Assembly (NCBI GenBank): GCA_016938875.1
Contig: JAFGTV010000002.1
Span: 1-60,259 of the forward strand
DNA length: 60,259 nucleotides
Direction: 5' to 3'
Source of the DNA: Paracoccaceae bacterium
GTDB taxonomy: Bacteria > Pseudomonadota > Alphaproteobacteria > Rhodobacterales > Rhodobacteraceae
In this document: positions 48,544-56,506 of the stretch, piece after piece
How the letters are laid out: each line of letters opens with the position of its first letter
Numbering within the stretch: the stretch's first letter is position 1
Program-made: the position numbers and the translations under genes
Notes under the pieces: generated by a model
Seen by the model: the letters and a program-made list of their open reading frames with translations, nothing else
Told to the model about the DNA's origin: nothing
The model's database searches: none

Positions 48544-48879
48544 TCAATGTGTCGCGCTTTTCGAGAAGAGATGGATCACCAGGATGCCCGCGATGATCAT
48601 TCCCATGCCCAGCATCGCGGGCAGATCGACCCGCTGGCCGAACACCCACCAGCCGATCGCCGCGATGAAAACGATGCCCAGCCCCGACCAGATCGCATAG
48701 ACGATGCCAACCGGCATATAGCGCAGGGTCAGCGCCATGAAGTAGAACGACAGCCCATACCCCACCACCACGATGATCGAGGGCACAAGGCGGGTGAACT
48801 GCTGGCTGGCCTGCAACGCCGAGGTGCCCGCGGTCTCGGTCAGGATGGCGAGAAACAGAAACATGTAATGCTTTGGCAT
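48544..48879 (-). CDS. SMR family multidrug transporter
   Basis: Small proton-coupled drug/cation exporter of 111 residues with four helices. The conserved membrane glutamate lies in FLAILTETAGTSAL. YGLSFYFMALTLRYMPVGIVYAIWSGLG matches the EmrE-like (Qac) branch in its Y-W motif rather than the guanidinium exporters. ATG at 48879 is chosen over one 27 bases upstream because it matches the family length. No partner SMR gene lies beside it, so it probably acts as a homodimer. Confidence 0.9.
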   Translation of the reverse strand: MPKHYMFLFLAILTETAGTSALQASQQFTRLVPSIIVVVGYGLSFYFMALTLRYMPVGIVYAIWSGLGIVFIAAIGWWVFGQRVDLPAMLGMGMIIAGILVIHLFSKSATH

Positions 48880-48940
48880 CGGTCGGCTCCGGGGCTGGGA
48901 TGCCATGGGCTTAGCGCGGCGGACGCCCTGGGGGAAGGGG

Positions 48941-49555
48941 TCAGCGCGCGATATAGCGGTCGCGGCGGTGGTTGGTGGCGATGATCAGGTTCAGCACCGC
49001 CGCCCCGGCCATGGAATACAGCACCATCATCGGGTCAAACAGCGCAAAGGCCAGCGCGAACACCCCCGCGTCAAAGCCCAGTTGCACCCACCCGGCCTTG
49101 ATCCCGCGGGTGTCTTGCAGCCACAGCGCCACGATGCCCACCCCGCCCAGGCTGGCCCCGTGCCGGAACAGCGCCAACAGCCCCGCCCCCGCCGTCGCCC
49201 CCGCCAGCACCGCGCCGACCAGCGGATGCAGCGTCTCGATATGCAAAAGCCGGGGCAGGATCACCGTAAAGAGCGACAACAGCCCCACCGCCGCAAAGGT
49301 TTTCAGCATGAAACCCAGCCCCAGCCGCCGATAGGCCAGCCAGTAGAACGGCAGGTTGAGCGCAAAGAAGATCACCGCAAAGCTGACCCCCGACGCATAG
49401 GAGGCCACCAGCGACAGCCCCGCGATCTGCCCGGTCACCAGCCCCGCACTTTTCAACAGCTGAACCGACAGCGCCACCAGGAGCGTGCCCACGACCAGGC
49501 CCTGGGCATCCTCGAGCAGGCTGTGGCGGTGTTCTGGGGCAGGGGTGTCTGACAT
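48941..49555 (-). CDS. YitT family membrane protein
   Basis: Inner-membrane protein of 204 residues with about five to six hydrophobic segments, function unknown. It starts at the ATG at 49555. Seen: SLLEDAQGLVVGTLLVALSVQLLKSAGLVTG, split by the conserved GLVTGQIAGLSL segment, then a second repeat with GLLALFRHGASLGGVGIVALWLQ, where GASLGG is typical of YitT/DUF161. It is followed on the minus strand by the SMR gene after about 60 bases. Confidence 0.8.
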   Translation of the reverse strand: MSDTPAPEHRHSLLEDAQGLVVGTLLVALSVQLLKSAGLVTGQIAGLSLVASYASGVSFAVIFFALNLPFYWLAYRRLGLGFMLKTFAAVGLLSLFTVILPRLLHIETLHPLVGAVLAGATAGAGLLALFRHGASLGGVGIVALWLQDTRGIKAGWVQLGFDAGVFALAFALFDPMMVLYSMAGAAVLNLIIATNHRRDRYIAR

Positions 49556-49605
49556 GGCGTGGGGATGACCCGGATCGCGCCGATTGTCCAGAGGGCGGCA
49601 CGGCC

Positions 49606-49645
49606 CCAAAGCAAAGGGCCGCGCCCCCGATCGGGAACGCGGCCC
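49606..49645 (-). terminator. Terminator of icd (minus strand)
   Basis: GGGCCGCG and CGCGGCCC (49638-49645 and 49616-49623) form a stem whose loop contains a further CCCGATCGGG palindrome. On the minus strand it is followed by TTTGCTTTGG. It lies 22 bases after the icd stop. Confidence 0.7.
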
Positions 49646-49667
49646 TGTATCCGTCCGTCGAACCGGC

Positions 49668-50885
49668 TCAGGCGGCGGCGAGCGCCTTGTTGAGGTTCTC
49701 GTCGACCTTTTCGAGGAAGCCCATCGTGGTCAGCCATTTCTGATCCGGCCCGACCAGCAGCGCCAGGTCCTTGGTCATGTCGCCCGCCTCGACGGTTTCG
49801 ACGACCACGCGTTCCAGCGTTTCGGCAAAGCTCATCAACTGGGCGTTGTTGTCCAGCTTGGCGCGGTGCTTCAGCCCGCCGGTCCAGGCATAGATCGACG
49901 CGATCGAGTTGGTCGAGGTCGCCTCGCCCTTTTGGTGCTGGCGATAGTGGCGGGTGACGGTGCCATGGGCGGCCTCGGCCTCGACGATCTTGCCGTCGGG
50001 GGTCATCAGCTGGCTGGTCATCAGGCCCAGGCTGCCAAAGCCCTGGGCGACGGTGTCGGACTGCACGTCGCCGTCATAGTTCTTGCACGCCCAGACAAAG
50101 CCGCCGTTCCACTTCATCGCGCAGGCCACCATGTCGTCGATCAGGCGGTGCTCGTAGGTGATGCCGGCCTTTTTGAACTGGTCCTCGAATTCCTGCTCGT
50201 ACACCTCTTGAAAGAGATCCTTGAACCGGCCGTCATAGGCCTTGAGGATGGTGTTCTTGGTCGACAGATACACCGGCCAGCCCAGGCTGAGGCCATAGTT
50301 CAGCGAGGCGCGGGCGAAATCGCGGATCGAGTCGTCGAGGTTGTACATCCCCATGGCAACCCCGGCGGCAGGCGCGTCGAACACGTCGCGCTCGATCACG
50401 GTGCCGTCCGCGCCGACGAATTTCATCGTCAGCTTGCCCGGCCCGGGAAAGCGGAAATCGGTGGCGCGATACTGATCACCAAAGGCGTGGCGGCCGATCA
50501 CGATGGGCTGGGTCCAGCCCGGCACCAGGCGCGGCACGTTGCGGCAGATGATCGGCGCGCGGAACACCACGCCGCCCAGGATGTTACGGATCGTCCCGTT
50601 GGGGCTGCGCCACATCTGTTTCAGGCCGAATTCCTCGACGCGCTGCTCATCGGGGGTGATGGTGGCGCATTTCACGCCGACGCCGACCTCCTTGATCTTT
50701 TCGGCCGCGTCGATGGTGATCTGGTCGTTGGTGCGGTCGCGCTCTTCGATGCCCAGATCGTAATAGAGCAGGTCAATGTCCAGGTAGGGCAGGACCAGCT
50801 TTTTCTTGATGAAATCCCAGATGATCCGGGTCATCTCGTCGCCGTCAAGCTCGACAACCGGATTTTCGACTTTGATCTTCGACAT
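49668..50885 (-). CDS. icd: NADP-dependent isocitrate dehydrogenase
   Basis: TCA cycle enzyme converting isocitrate to 2-oxoglutarate with NADPH formation. 405 residues from the ATG at 50885 (GAGGG upstream). It is the eukaryote-like subfamily [22 protein letters not shown] at the start, [40 protein letters not shown], and the metal-binding Asp residues around [20 protein letters not shown]. The C-terminal [18 protein letters not shown] is the NADP-binding block. Confidence 0.97.
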   Translation of the reverse strand: MSKIKVENPVVELDGDEMTRIIWDFIKKKLVLPYLDIDLLYYDLGIEERDRTNDQITIDAAEKIKEVGVGVKCATITPDEQRVEEFGLKQMWRSPNGTIRNILGGVVFRAPIICRNVPRLVPGWTQPIVIGRHAFGDQYRATDFRFPGPGKLTMKFVGADGTVIERDVFDAPAAGVAMGMYNLDDSIRDFARASLNYGLSLGWPVYLSTKNTILKAYDGRFKDLFQEVYEQEFEDQFKKAGITYEHRLIDDMVACAMKWNGGFVWACKNYDGDVQSDTVAQGFGSLGLMTSQLMTPDGKIVEAEAAHGTVTRHYRQHQKGEATSTNSIASIYAWTGGLKHRAKLDNNAQLMSFAETLERVVVETVEAGDMTKDLALLVGPDQKWLTTMGFLEKVDENLNKALAAA

Positions 50886-51008
50886 GGGGCCCTCGTTTCT
50901 GGATTGCGGATTCGCGTTTGGCCGGGTCATAGCGCAAAGCGTGCATCTGGGGAAGATGGTATGCAGCCGTATACTGGGATGAAGCGCCGCAGGCCCTGTC
51001 CGCGGCGG

Positions 51009-51248
51009 CTATTGACCGGACGGGGGCGCTGCTGCGGCGATTTGGGCCAGCCTCTGCTCCAGCTGCTTGCGTCCGCGGTTCAGCGCCAGGCGGATCCGCA
51101 CCGCGGTCATGAACGCCTCTTGCGAAGTCGGTGAGGTGGCCCCGATCGCCTTGGACACGTCGGTGATGATCTGATCGTCCTTCAGGTTTTCGGCCGCCTC
51201 GATGGCATCGCGGGCCAGGGCGTCGATGAGATCGTCAATGATCGACAT
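51009..51248 (-). CDS. Hypothetical protein of 79 residues
   Basis: Small, mostly helical cytoplasmic protein starting MSIIDDLIDALARDAIEAAE. It is rich in Ala, Asp and Leu, with a central FMTAVRIRLALNRGRKQLEQ segment and a Pro-Ala tail. No family recognised. It lies 9 bases downstream of the alpha/beta hydrolase on the same strand, with an AGGAGG ribosome site in between, so the two are co-transcribed. Confidence 0.75.
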   Translation of the reverse strand: MSIIDDLIDALARDAIEAAENLKDDQIITDVSKAIGATSPTSQEAFMTAVRIRLALNRGRKQLEQRLAQIAAAAPPSGQ

Positions 51249-51257
51249 CGCGTCCTC

Positions 51258-51911
51258 CTAGCGGGTGCCCTCGGTCAGGCGGCGGGTGACGTAGCTGGTG
51301 ACATGGCCGATCATCGTGTCCATGTGCGGTTCCTTGAAGAAGTGGTCCGCGCCCTCGATTTCCTCGTGGGTGACGGTGATCCCCTTTTGCTCATGCAGCT
51401 TGTCGACCAGGGTATGGGTGTCGGCGGGCGGTGCCACCCGGTCGGCGGTGCCGTTGATGATCAGGCCCGAACTGGGGCAGGGCGCCAGGAAGGAAAAGTC
51501 ATACATGTTCGCCGGCGGGCTGACCGAGACGAAACCAGTGATCTCGGGGCGGCGCATCAAGAGCTGCATGCCGATCCACGCCCCAAAGGAGAACCCCGCG
51601 ACCCAGCAATGCTTGGCGTTCTGGTTCATGGATTGCAGGTAATCCAGCGCCGAGGCCGCATCCGACAGCTCGCCGATGCCCTGATCGTATTCGCCCTGCG
51701 ACCTCCCGACACCACGAAAGTTGAACCGCAGCACGTTAAACCCCATTCCGTGGAATGCATAATGCAGGTTGTAGACCACGCGGTTGTTCATCGTGCCGCC
51801 GAATTGCGGATGGGGGTGCAGGATGATCGCGATCGGGGCGTCTCGTTCGGTCTGGGTGTGATAGCGGCCTTCAAGCCGTCCTTCGGGTCCGGGAAAGATG
51901 ACCTCGGGCAT
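51258..51911 (-). CDS. Alpha/beta hydrolase
   Basis: Cytoplasmic serine hydrolase of 217 residues. Oxyanion region AIILHPHPQFGGTMNN, FNFRGVGRSQGEYD, nucleophile elbow GFSFGAW (Ser about 118), acid in INGTADRVAPP and base in EGADHFFKEP. The HPHPQ and GTADR features match a widespread family of CocE/dienelactone-hydrolase-like proteins of unknown substrate. Divergent from iscR; the 152-base gap holds the iscR promoter. Confidence 0.9.
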   Translation of the reverse strand: MPEVIFPGPEGRLEGRYHTQTERDAPIAIILHPHPQFGGTMNNRVVYNLHYAFHGMGFNVLRFNFRGVGRSQGEYDQGIGELSDAASALDYLQSMNQNAKHCWVAGFSFGAWIGMQLLMRRPEITGFVSVSPPANMYDFSFLAPCPSSGLIINGTADRVAPPADTHTLVDKLHEQKGITVTHEEIEGADHFFKEPHMDTMIGHVTSYVTRRLTEGTR

Positions 51912-51940
51912 ATGTGCTTCTTCTCACTAAGGGGGGCCGG

Positions 51941-51959
51941 CGATTTCTTGACGAAATCG
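51941..51959 (+). promoter_or_regulatory. Perfect dyad over the -35 element of the iscR promoter
   Basis: CGATTTC (51941-51947) and GAAATCG (51953-51959) form a perfect seven-base inverted repeat around TTGAC, so the dyad covers the -35 hexamer TTGACG (51948-51953). The -10 TAGAAC (51971-51976) follows at exactly 17 bases. A candidate operator, for example for IscR itself; the protein is not identified by the sequence. Confidence 0.5.
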
Positions 51960-51968
51960 CTAAGGCAA

Positions 51969-51985
51969 CCTAGAACAATTCTAAA
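51969..51985 (+). promoter_or_regulatory. Irr ICE-box-like palindrome over the -10 element of the iscR promoter
   Basis: TAGAA-CAA-TTCTA (51971-51983) is a perfect palindrome. Against the ICE-box consensus TTTAGAA-N3-TTCTAAA it matches 12 of 14 defined positions. It overlaps the -10 hexamer, so binding would repress the suf operon when iron is scarce or haem is low, as predicted for Irr in Rhodobacterales. Confidence 0.6.
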
Positions 51986-52063
51986 CCCGGCGGGTGCGGG
52001 GTCTGGCTTCAGTTGAGGTAATGACCCGCTTGCGCTGCGTCAACCATTTGCGGGGATAGCCCG

Positions 52064-52525
52064 ATGAAACTCAGCACCAAGGGGCGTTACGCGATGGTCG
52101 CACTGGTCGACCTGGCGCTTCAGCAAAAGGACGGCCTGGTGTCGCTGTCCGAAATCTCGCGGCGGCAGGATATCTCGTTGCCCTACCTGGAACAGCTGTT
52201 CGTCAAGCTGCGCCGGGCCGGGTTGGTCGAGTCGGTGCGCGGACCCGGTGGCGGCTATCGGCTGGCCCGGCCCGCCGCCGATATCCGCGTGGCCGACGTG
52301 CTGGGCGCGGTCGACGAGACGGTCAGCGCGATGCATACCGGCGCGGGGGCCTCTGGCGGCACCTCGGGGACGCGGGCCCAGGCGCTGAGCAACCGGTTGT
52401 GGGAAGGGCTGAGCGCGCATGTCTATGTGTTCCTGCACCAGACCCGGCTGAGCGATGTGACCTCGAACGACCTGGCCCCGTGTCCCGCGGTGCCGGCCCT
52501 GTTGCACGTGGTCGACGAAGGATAG
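52064..52525 (+). CDS. iscR: Rrf2 family regulator IscR
   Basis: Represses Fe-S biogenesis genes. 153 residues. N-terminal winged helix with MKLSTKGRYAMVALVDLAL and LEQLFVKLRRAGLVESVRGP; dimer helix at the C-terminus. The classical IscR cysteines at about 92, 98 and 104 are missing: that region reads HTGAGASGGTSGTRAQ. The only Cys is residue 140 in DLAPCPAVPALL. This is the Rhodobacter type of IscR, which binds a cluster with unusual ligands. First gene of the suf operon, followed by a GC-rich hairpin. Confidence 0.94.
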   Translation: MKLSTKGRYAMVALVDLALQQKDGLVSLSEISRRQDISLPYLEQLFVKLRRAGLVESVRGPGGGYRLARPAADIRVADVLGAVDETVSAMHTGAGASGGTSGTRAQALSNRLWEGLSAHVYVFLHQTRLSDVTSNDLAPCPAVPALLHVVDEG

Positions 52526-52569
52526 GCGCCGGGGGCTGCCCGTCCCCGGACCCCCGGGGGGGGTGCGCC
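52525..52569 (+). repeat. GC-rich stem-loop between iscR and the cysteine desulfurase gene
   Basis: GGCGC (52525-52529) pairs with GCGCC (52565-52569), and inside it CCGGGGG (52529-52535) with CCCCCGG (52551-52557). No T-run follows. It starts at the last base of iscR and ends 23 bases before the next start. It may set a difference in level between the regulator and the assembly proteins, or mark an RNA processing point. Confidence 0.5.
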
Positions 52570-52592
52570 AGGAAAAAGGACAGGCGGTCGTC

Positions 52593-53639
52593 ATGAATGC
52601 GCGGATCTATCTGGACTGGAATGCCACAGCACCGCTGCGCCCCGAGGCGCGCGCGGCGATGATCGACGCGATGGACGTGGTGGGCAACCCGTCCAGCGTG
52701 CATGCCGAGGGGCGTGCAGCCCGGGCATTGGTCGAAAAGGCGCGCGCCCAAGTCGCGGCGGCCCTGGGCGCCGAGGGGGCCGATATCGTCTTCACCTCGG
52801 GCGCCAGCGAGGCCGCGGCGCTGGCCTGTGCGGGGCGTTGGTTGCAGGCCGGCGATATCGAGCATGACGCGGTCGCGGCCTGGGTCGACCCCTGCCTGAA
52901 GGTGGACGGCGCGGGCCGGGTCGCGGTGCGCGACCCTGGCCATACCGCGTTACAGCTGGCCAATTCCGAAACCGGGGTGATCCAGGACATCCCCGAGGGG
53001 CTGGCGGTCTGCGACATGACCCAGGCCTTTGGCAAGCTGCCGGTCGCGTTCAACTGGTTGGGGGCCGAGATGGCGCTGATCTCGGCGCACAAGCTGGGCG
53101 GGCCCAAGGGGATCGGGGCGCTGGTGATGCGCCGCGGGTGCGATCTGGAGGCGCGAATCCGGGGCGGCGGACAGGAGATGGGCCGCCGGGCCGGGACCGA
53201 GAACATCATCGGGATTGCCGGGTTCGGCGCCGCCGCAGAGGCGGCAGCGGCGGATTTATTGACTGAAAAATGGGCAAAAACCGAGCAACTTAGAAACATT
53301 CTAGAAAATATCATTGCGGCCGGCGCAAATAAGACTATTTTTGTCGGGAAAGAAGCGCGAAGGTTGCCCAACACCTCTTGCTTTGCGACTCCGGGGTGGA
53401 AGGGCGAGACGCAGGTGATGCAGATGGACCTGGCCGGGGTCGCGATTTCGGCGGGGTCTGCCTGTTCCTCGGGCAAGATGCGGGCCAGCCGGGTGTTGGG
53501 CGCGATGGGCCTGGGCGAAGAGGCGGCGGCCTCGGCGATCCGGGTGTCGATCGGGCCGGACACGAGCGAGGCGGAGATCCGACGCTTTGCCGATATGTGG
53601 CTGGCGGCAGAGGCGAAATTCCGGGCCCGCGGGGCCTGA
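52593..53639 (+). CDS. Cysteine desulfurase, IscS/NifS type
   Basis: PLP enzyme that takes sulfur from cysteine for Fe-S clusters. 348 residues from ATG 52593, shorter than E. coli IscS (about 400). Seen: [36 protein letters not shown]-lysine in [11 protein letters not shown] (Lys167), RRAGTENI, and the active-site cysteine in [14 protein letters not shown]. Codons 53251-53350 are much more AT-rich than the rest and include rare AGA and CTA codons and an ICE-box-like palindrome. A second desulfurase, SufS, closes the operon, so two sulfur sources are encoded. Confidence 0.93.
   Translation: MNARIYLDWNATAPLRPEARAAMIDAMDVVGNPSSVHAEGRAARALVEKARAQVAAALGAEGADIVFTSGASEAAALACAGRWLQAGDIEHDAVAAWVDPCLKVDGAGRVAVRDPGHTALQLANSETGVIQDIPEGLAVCDMTQAFGKLPVAFNWLGAEMALISAHKLGGPKGIGALVMRRGCDLEARIRGGGQEMGRRAGTENIIGIAGFGAAAEAAAADLLTEKWAKTEQLRNILENIIAAGANKTIFVGKEARRLPNTSCFATPGWKGETQVMQMDLAGVAISAGSACSSGKMRASRVLGAMGLGEEAAASAIRVSIGPDTSEAEIRRFADMWLAAEAKFRARGA
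53289..53305 (+). promoter_or_regulatory. ICE-box-like palindrome inside the cysteine desulfurase gene
   Basis: CTTAGAA-ACA-TTCTAGA matches 12 of 14 positions of TTTAGAA-N3-TTCTAAA, the same score as the promoter box. It is encoded by codons unusual for this genome. TTGACT at 53259-53264 precedes it but without a good -10. It may be an internal operator or a chance element in AT-rich DNA. Confidence 0.4.
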
Positions 53640-53700
53640 GACGACAGAAACGGACCGGCGCGGCGCGCGGGTCCAAAGACAGAGAGGCGAAGCGATAGAT

Positions 53701-55224
53701 ATGGCAGCTTTCGACAAGGCCGATGTCAAGGAGGGCGTGGATCAGGAAACCGTCGAGGCCGTCCAATCCATTGCGGGCAAATACAAATACGGCTGGGATA
53801 CCGAGATCGAGATGGACTATGCGCCGCTCGGTCTGAACGAGGATATCGTCCGGCTGATCTCGTCCAAGAACAACGAGCCCGAATGGATGACCGACTGGCG
53901 GCTGGAGGCGTTCCGCCGCTGGCAGCAGATGAAAGAGCCCGATTGGGCGATGATCGACTATCCCGAGATCGACTTTCAGTCGCAATATTACTATGCGCGC
54001 CCCAAAAGCATGCAGGAAAAGCCCAAGTCGTTGGACGAGGTCGATCCCAAGCTGTTGGAAACCTACAAGAAGCTGGGCATCCCGCTGAAAGAGCAGATGA
54101 TCCTGGCCGGGGTCGAGGGGGCCGCGGACACCCCCGCCGAGGGCCGCAAGGTGGCCGTGGATGCGGTGTTCGACAGTGTCAGCGTCGGCACGACGTTCCA
54201 AAAGGAACTCAAGGAGGCCGGGGTCATCTTCTGCTCGATCTCCGAGGCGATCCAGACCCATCCCGAACTGGTCCGGCAATACCTGGGCACCGTGGTGCCG
54301 CAGACCGACAATTTCTATGCCACGCTGAACTCGGCGGTGTTTTCCGACGGCTCGTTCGTCTATGTGCCGCCCGGCGTGCGCTGCCCGATGGAACTGTCGA
54401 CCTATTTCCGCATCAACGCCGAAAACACCGGCCAGTTCGAGCGTACCTTGATCATCGCCGACAAGGGCGCGTTCGTCTCTTACCTGGAGGGGTGCACCGC
54501 GCCCCAGCGTGACATCGCCCAGTTGCATGCCGCGGTGGTCGAGATCGTCATCCTGGACGATGCCGAGGTGAAATATTCCACCGTTCAGAACTGGTATCCC
54601 GGCGACGAGAACGGCAAGGGCGGGATCTACAACTTTGTCACCAAGCGCGCCGATTGCCGCGGCGACCGGTCCAAGGTGATGTGGACCCAGGTCGAAACCG
54701 GGTCCGCGGTGACGTGGAAATATCCCAGCTGCGTGTTGCGCGGCGATGGCAGCCAGGGCGAGTTCTATTCGATCGCCATCACCAATAACTATCAACAGGC
54801 CGATACCGGCACCAAGATGGTGCACCTGGGCAAGAACACCCGCTCGCGGATCGTGTCCAAGGGGATCAGCGCAGGCCATGCGCAAAACACCTATCGCGGC
54901 CTGGTCAGCATGCACCCCAAGGCCAAGGACAGCCGCAACTATACCCAGTGCGACAGCCTGTTGATCGGCGACAAATGCGGGGCGCACACCGTGCCGTATA
55001 TCGAGGTGCGCAACAACTCGTCGCGGGTCGAACACGAGGCGACCACGTCCAAGGTCGATGACGATCAGCTGTTCTATTGCCGCTCGCGCGGGATGGACGA
55101 GGAAGAGGCCGTCGCGCTGGTGGTCAACGGCTTTTGCAAGGAGGTCTTGCAGGCCCTGCCGATGGAGTTCGCCATCGAGGCGCAACAACTCGTCGCGATC
55201 AGCCTGGAAGGGTCGGTCGGATGA
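53701..55224 (+). CDS. sufB: Fe-S cluster assembly protein SufB
   Basis: Scaffold subunit of the SufBCD complex in the cytoplasm. 507 residues from the ATG at 53701. Seen: [20 protein letters not shown] at the start, [31 protein letters not shown] with a conserved Cys, then the beta-helix core ending [22 protein letters not shown]. It overlaps the next small gene by four bases. Confidence 0.97.
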   Translation: MAAFDKADVKEGVDQETVEAVQSIAGKYKYGWDTEIEMDYAPLGLNEDIVRLISSKNNEPEWMTDWRLEAFRRWQQMKEPDWAMIDYPEIDFQSQYYYARPKSMQEKPKSLDEVDPKLLETYKKLGIPLKEQMILAGVEGAADTPAEGRKVAVDAVFDSVSVGTTFQKELKEAGVIFCSISEAIQTHPELVRQYLGTVVPQTDNFYATLNSAVFSDGSFVYVPPGVRCPMELSTYFRINAENTGQFERTLIIADKGAFVSYLEGCTAPQRDIAQLHAAVVEIVILDDAEVKYSTVQNWYPGDENGKGGIYNFVTKRADCRGDRSKVMWTQVETGSAVTWKYPSCVLRGDGSQGEFYSIAITNNYQQADTGTKMVHLGKNTRSRIVSKGISAGHAQNTYRGLVSMHPKAKDSRNYTQCDSLLIGDKCGAHTVPYIEVRNNSSRVEHEATTSKVDDDQLFYCRSRGMDEEEAVALVVNGFCKEVLQALPMEFAIEAQQLVAISLEGSVG

Positions 55225-55427
55225 GCAGCGTGCTGGCCGTCGCGGTCGTCAAATCCGCCGGAATCGGCGTTGGCACGATGCTGGGATCGCTGCTGGGCCT
55301 GGGCCTGCGCAAACGTCGCGGCAAGACCGAGGGGTTGCTGGCCGGCAGCGTGGTGTTGACCGCGGTTCTGGCCGGGGCGCTGGCGCTGGGGGTTTCCGTT
55401 CTGCTGCGTCTTTCGGGAGTGTTTTGA
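55221..55427 (+). CDS. Small membrane protein of 68 residues in the suf operon
   Basis: Starts [20 protein letters not shown] and has two hydrophobic segments (about 4-30 and 43-66) joined by a basic turn RKRRGKTEG, so both ends probably face the same side of the inner membrane. It is coupled to sufB through an ATGA overlap and followed one base later by the YbjQ gene. No family recognised. Its position inside the Fe-S operon is the only clue to function. Confidence 0.75.
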   Translation: MSSVLAVAVVKSAGIGVGTMLGSLLGLGLRKRRGKTEGLLAGSVVLTAVLAGALALGVSVLLRLSGVF

Positions 55428-55428
55428 G

Positions 55429-55740
55429 ATGATCGTGACCACAACCCCGTCCGTCGAGGGCAAGGCCATCACCGTCTATCACGGCGTCGTCGCCGGAGAG
55501 GCGATCATGGGCGCCAACGTCTTTCGCGACATCTTTGCCGGGATCACCGACATCATCGGCGGCCGTTCGGGGGCCTATGAGCAATCCCTGGGCGAAGCCC
55601 GCGAAACCGCCCTGCGCGAGTTGCAAGAGCGCGCCGCCCAGATGGGCGCCAATGCGGTGGTCGGTGTCGATCTCGACTATGAGGTAATCAACAACATGCT
55701 GATGGTGTCGGCCTCGGGCACGGCCGTCACGATAGCGTAA
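55429..55740 (+). CDS. YbjQ family protein
   Basis: 103-residue cytoplasmic protein of the YbjQ (UPF0145, putative heavy-metal-binding) family. Seen: [21 protein letters not shown] near the start, [19 protein letters not shown], and [21 protein letters not shown] with the family's VG.D..Y pattern. The family forms pentamers of unknown function. It lies between sufB and sufC. Confidence 0.92.
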   Translation: MIVTTTPSVEGKAITVYHGVVAGEAIMGANVFRDIFAGITDIIGGRSGAYEQSLGEARETALRELQERAAQMGANAVVGVDLDYEVINNMLMVSASGTAVTIA

Positions 55741-55750
55741 GGGACTAGAA

Positions 55751-56506
55751 ATGCTGGAAATCAAGAACCTGCACGTCAAACTTGAAGAGGAAGACAAGCA
55801 AATCCTCAAGGGCGTGGACCTGACCGTCGAGCCTGGAAAGGTGCATGCGATCATGGGGCCCAACGGGTCGGGTAAATCGACCCTGTCCTATGTGCTGGCC
55901 GGGCGTCAGGGCTATACCGTGACCGAGGGCAGCGCCAATCTGCTGGGCCACGACCTGCTGGAGATGGAGCCCGAAGAGCGCGCCGCGGCGGGCCTGTTCC
56001 TGGCGTTCCAGTATCCGGTGGAAATCCCCGGCGTCGGCAACATGACCTTTCTGCGCACCGCCGTGAACGCCCAGCGCAAGGCGCGGGGCGAAGAGGAAAT
56101 GGACGCCGCCAGCTTCCTCAAGGAGGTGCGCGCGCGGGCCAAGGATCTGAAGATCGACGCGGACATGCTGAAACGCCCGGTCAACATGGGCTTTTCGGGC
56201 GGCGAGAAAAAGCGCAACGAAATCCTGCAAATGGCGATGCTGGAACCCAAGATGTGCATCCTGGACGAGACCGACTCGGGTCTCGATGTGGATGCGATGC
56301 GGCTGGTGGCGGACGGGGTGAACGCCCTGCGCAGCCCCGATCGCGGGTTCCTGGTGATCACCCATTACCAGCGTCTGCTGGACCACATCGTGCCCGACGT
56401 TGTGCACATCATGGCCGCGGGCCGCATCATCAAGACCGGCGGTGCCGACCTGGCGCTGGAGGTCGAGAAGAACGGCTATGCGGATATCCTGGCGGAGGTG
56501 GCGTGA
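55751..56506 (+). CDS. sufC: Fe-S cluster assembly ATPase SufC
   Basis: ABC-type ATPase of the SufBCD complex. 251 residues. Walker A IMGPNGSGKSTLSYVLAG, signature MGFSGGEKKRNEILQMA, Walker B CILDETDSGLDVDA and the switch His in VITHYQRLL. It lacks membrane partners, as expected. It overlaps sufD by one base (TGATG). Confidence 0.97.
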   Translation: MLEIKNLHVKLEEEDKQILKGVDLTVEPGKVHAIMGPNGSGKSTLSYVLAGRQGYTVTEGSANLLGHDLLEMEPEERAAAGLFLAFQYPVEIPGVGNMTFLRTAVNAQRKARGEEEMDAASFLKEVRARAKDLKIDADMLKRPVNMGFSGGEKKRNEILQMAMLEPKMCILDETDSGLDVDAMRLVADGVNALRSPDRGFLVITHYQRLLDHIVPDVVHIMAAGRIIKTGGADLALEVEKNGYADILAEVA

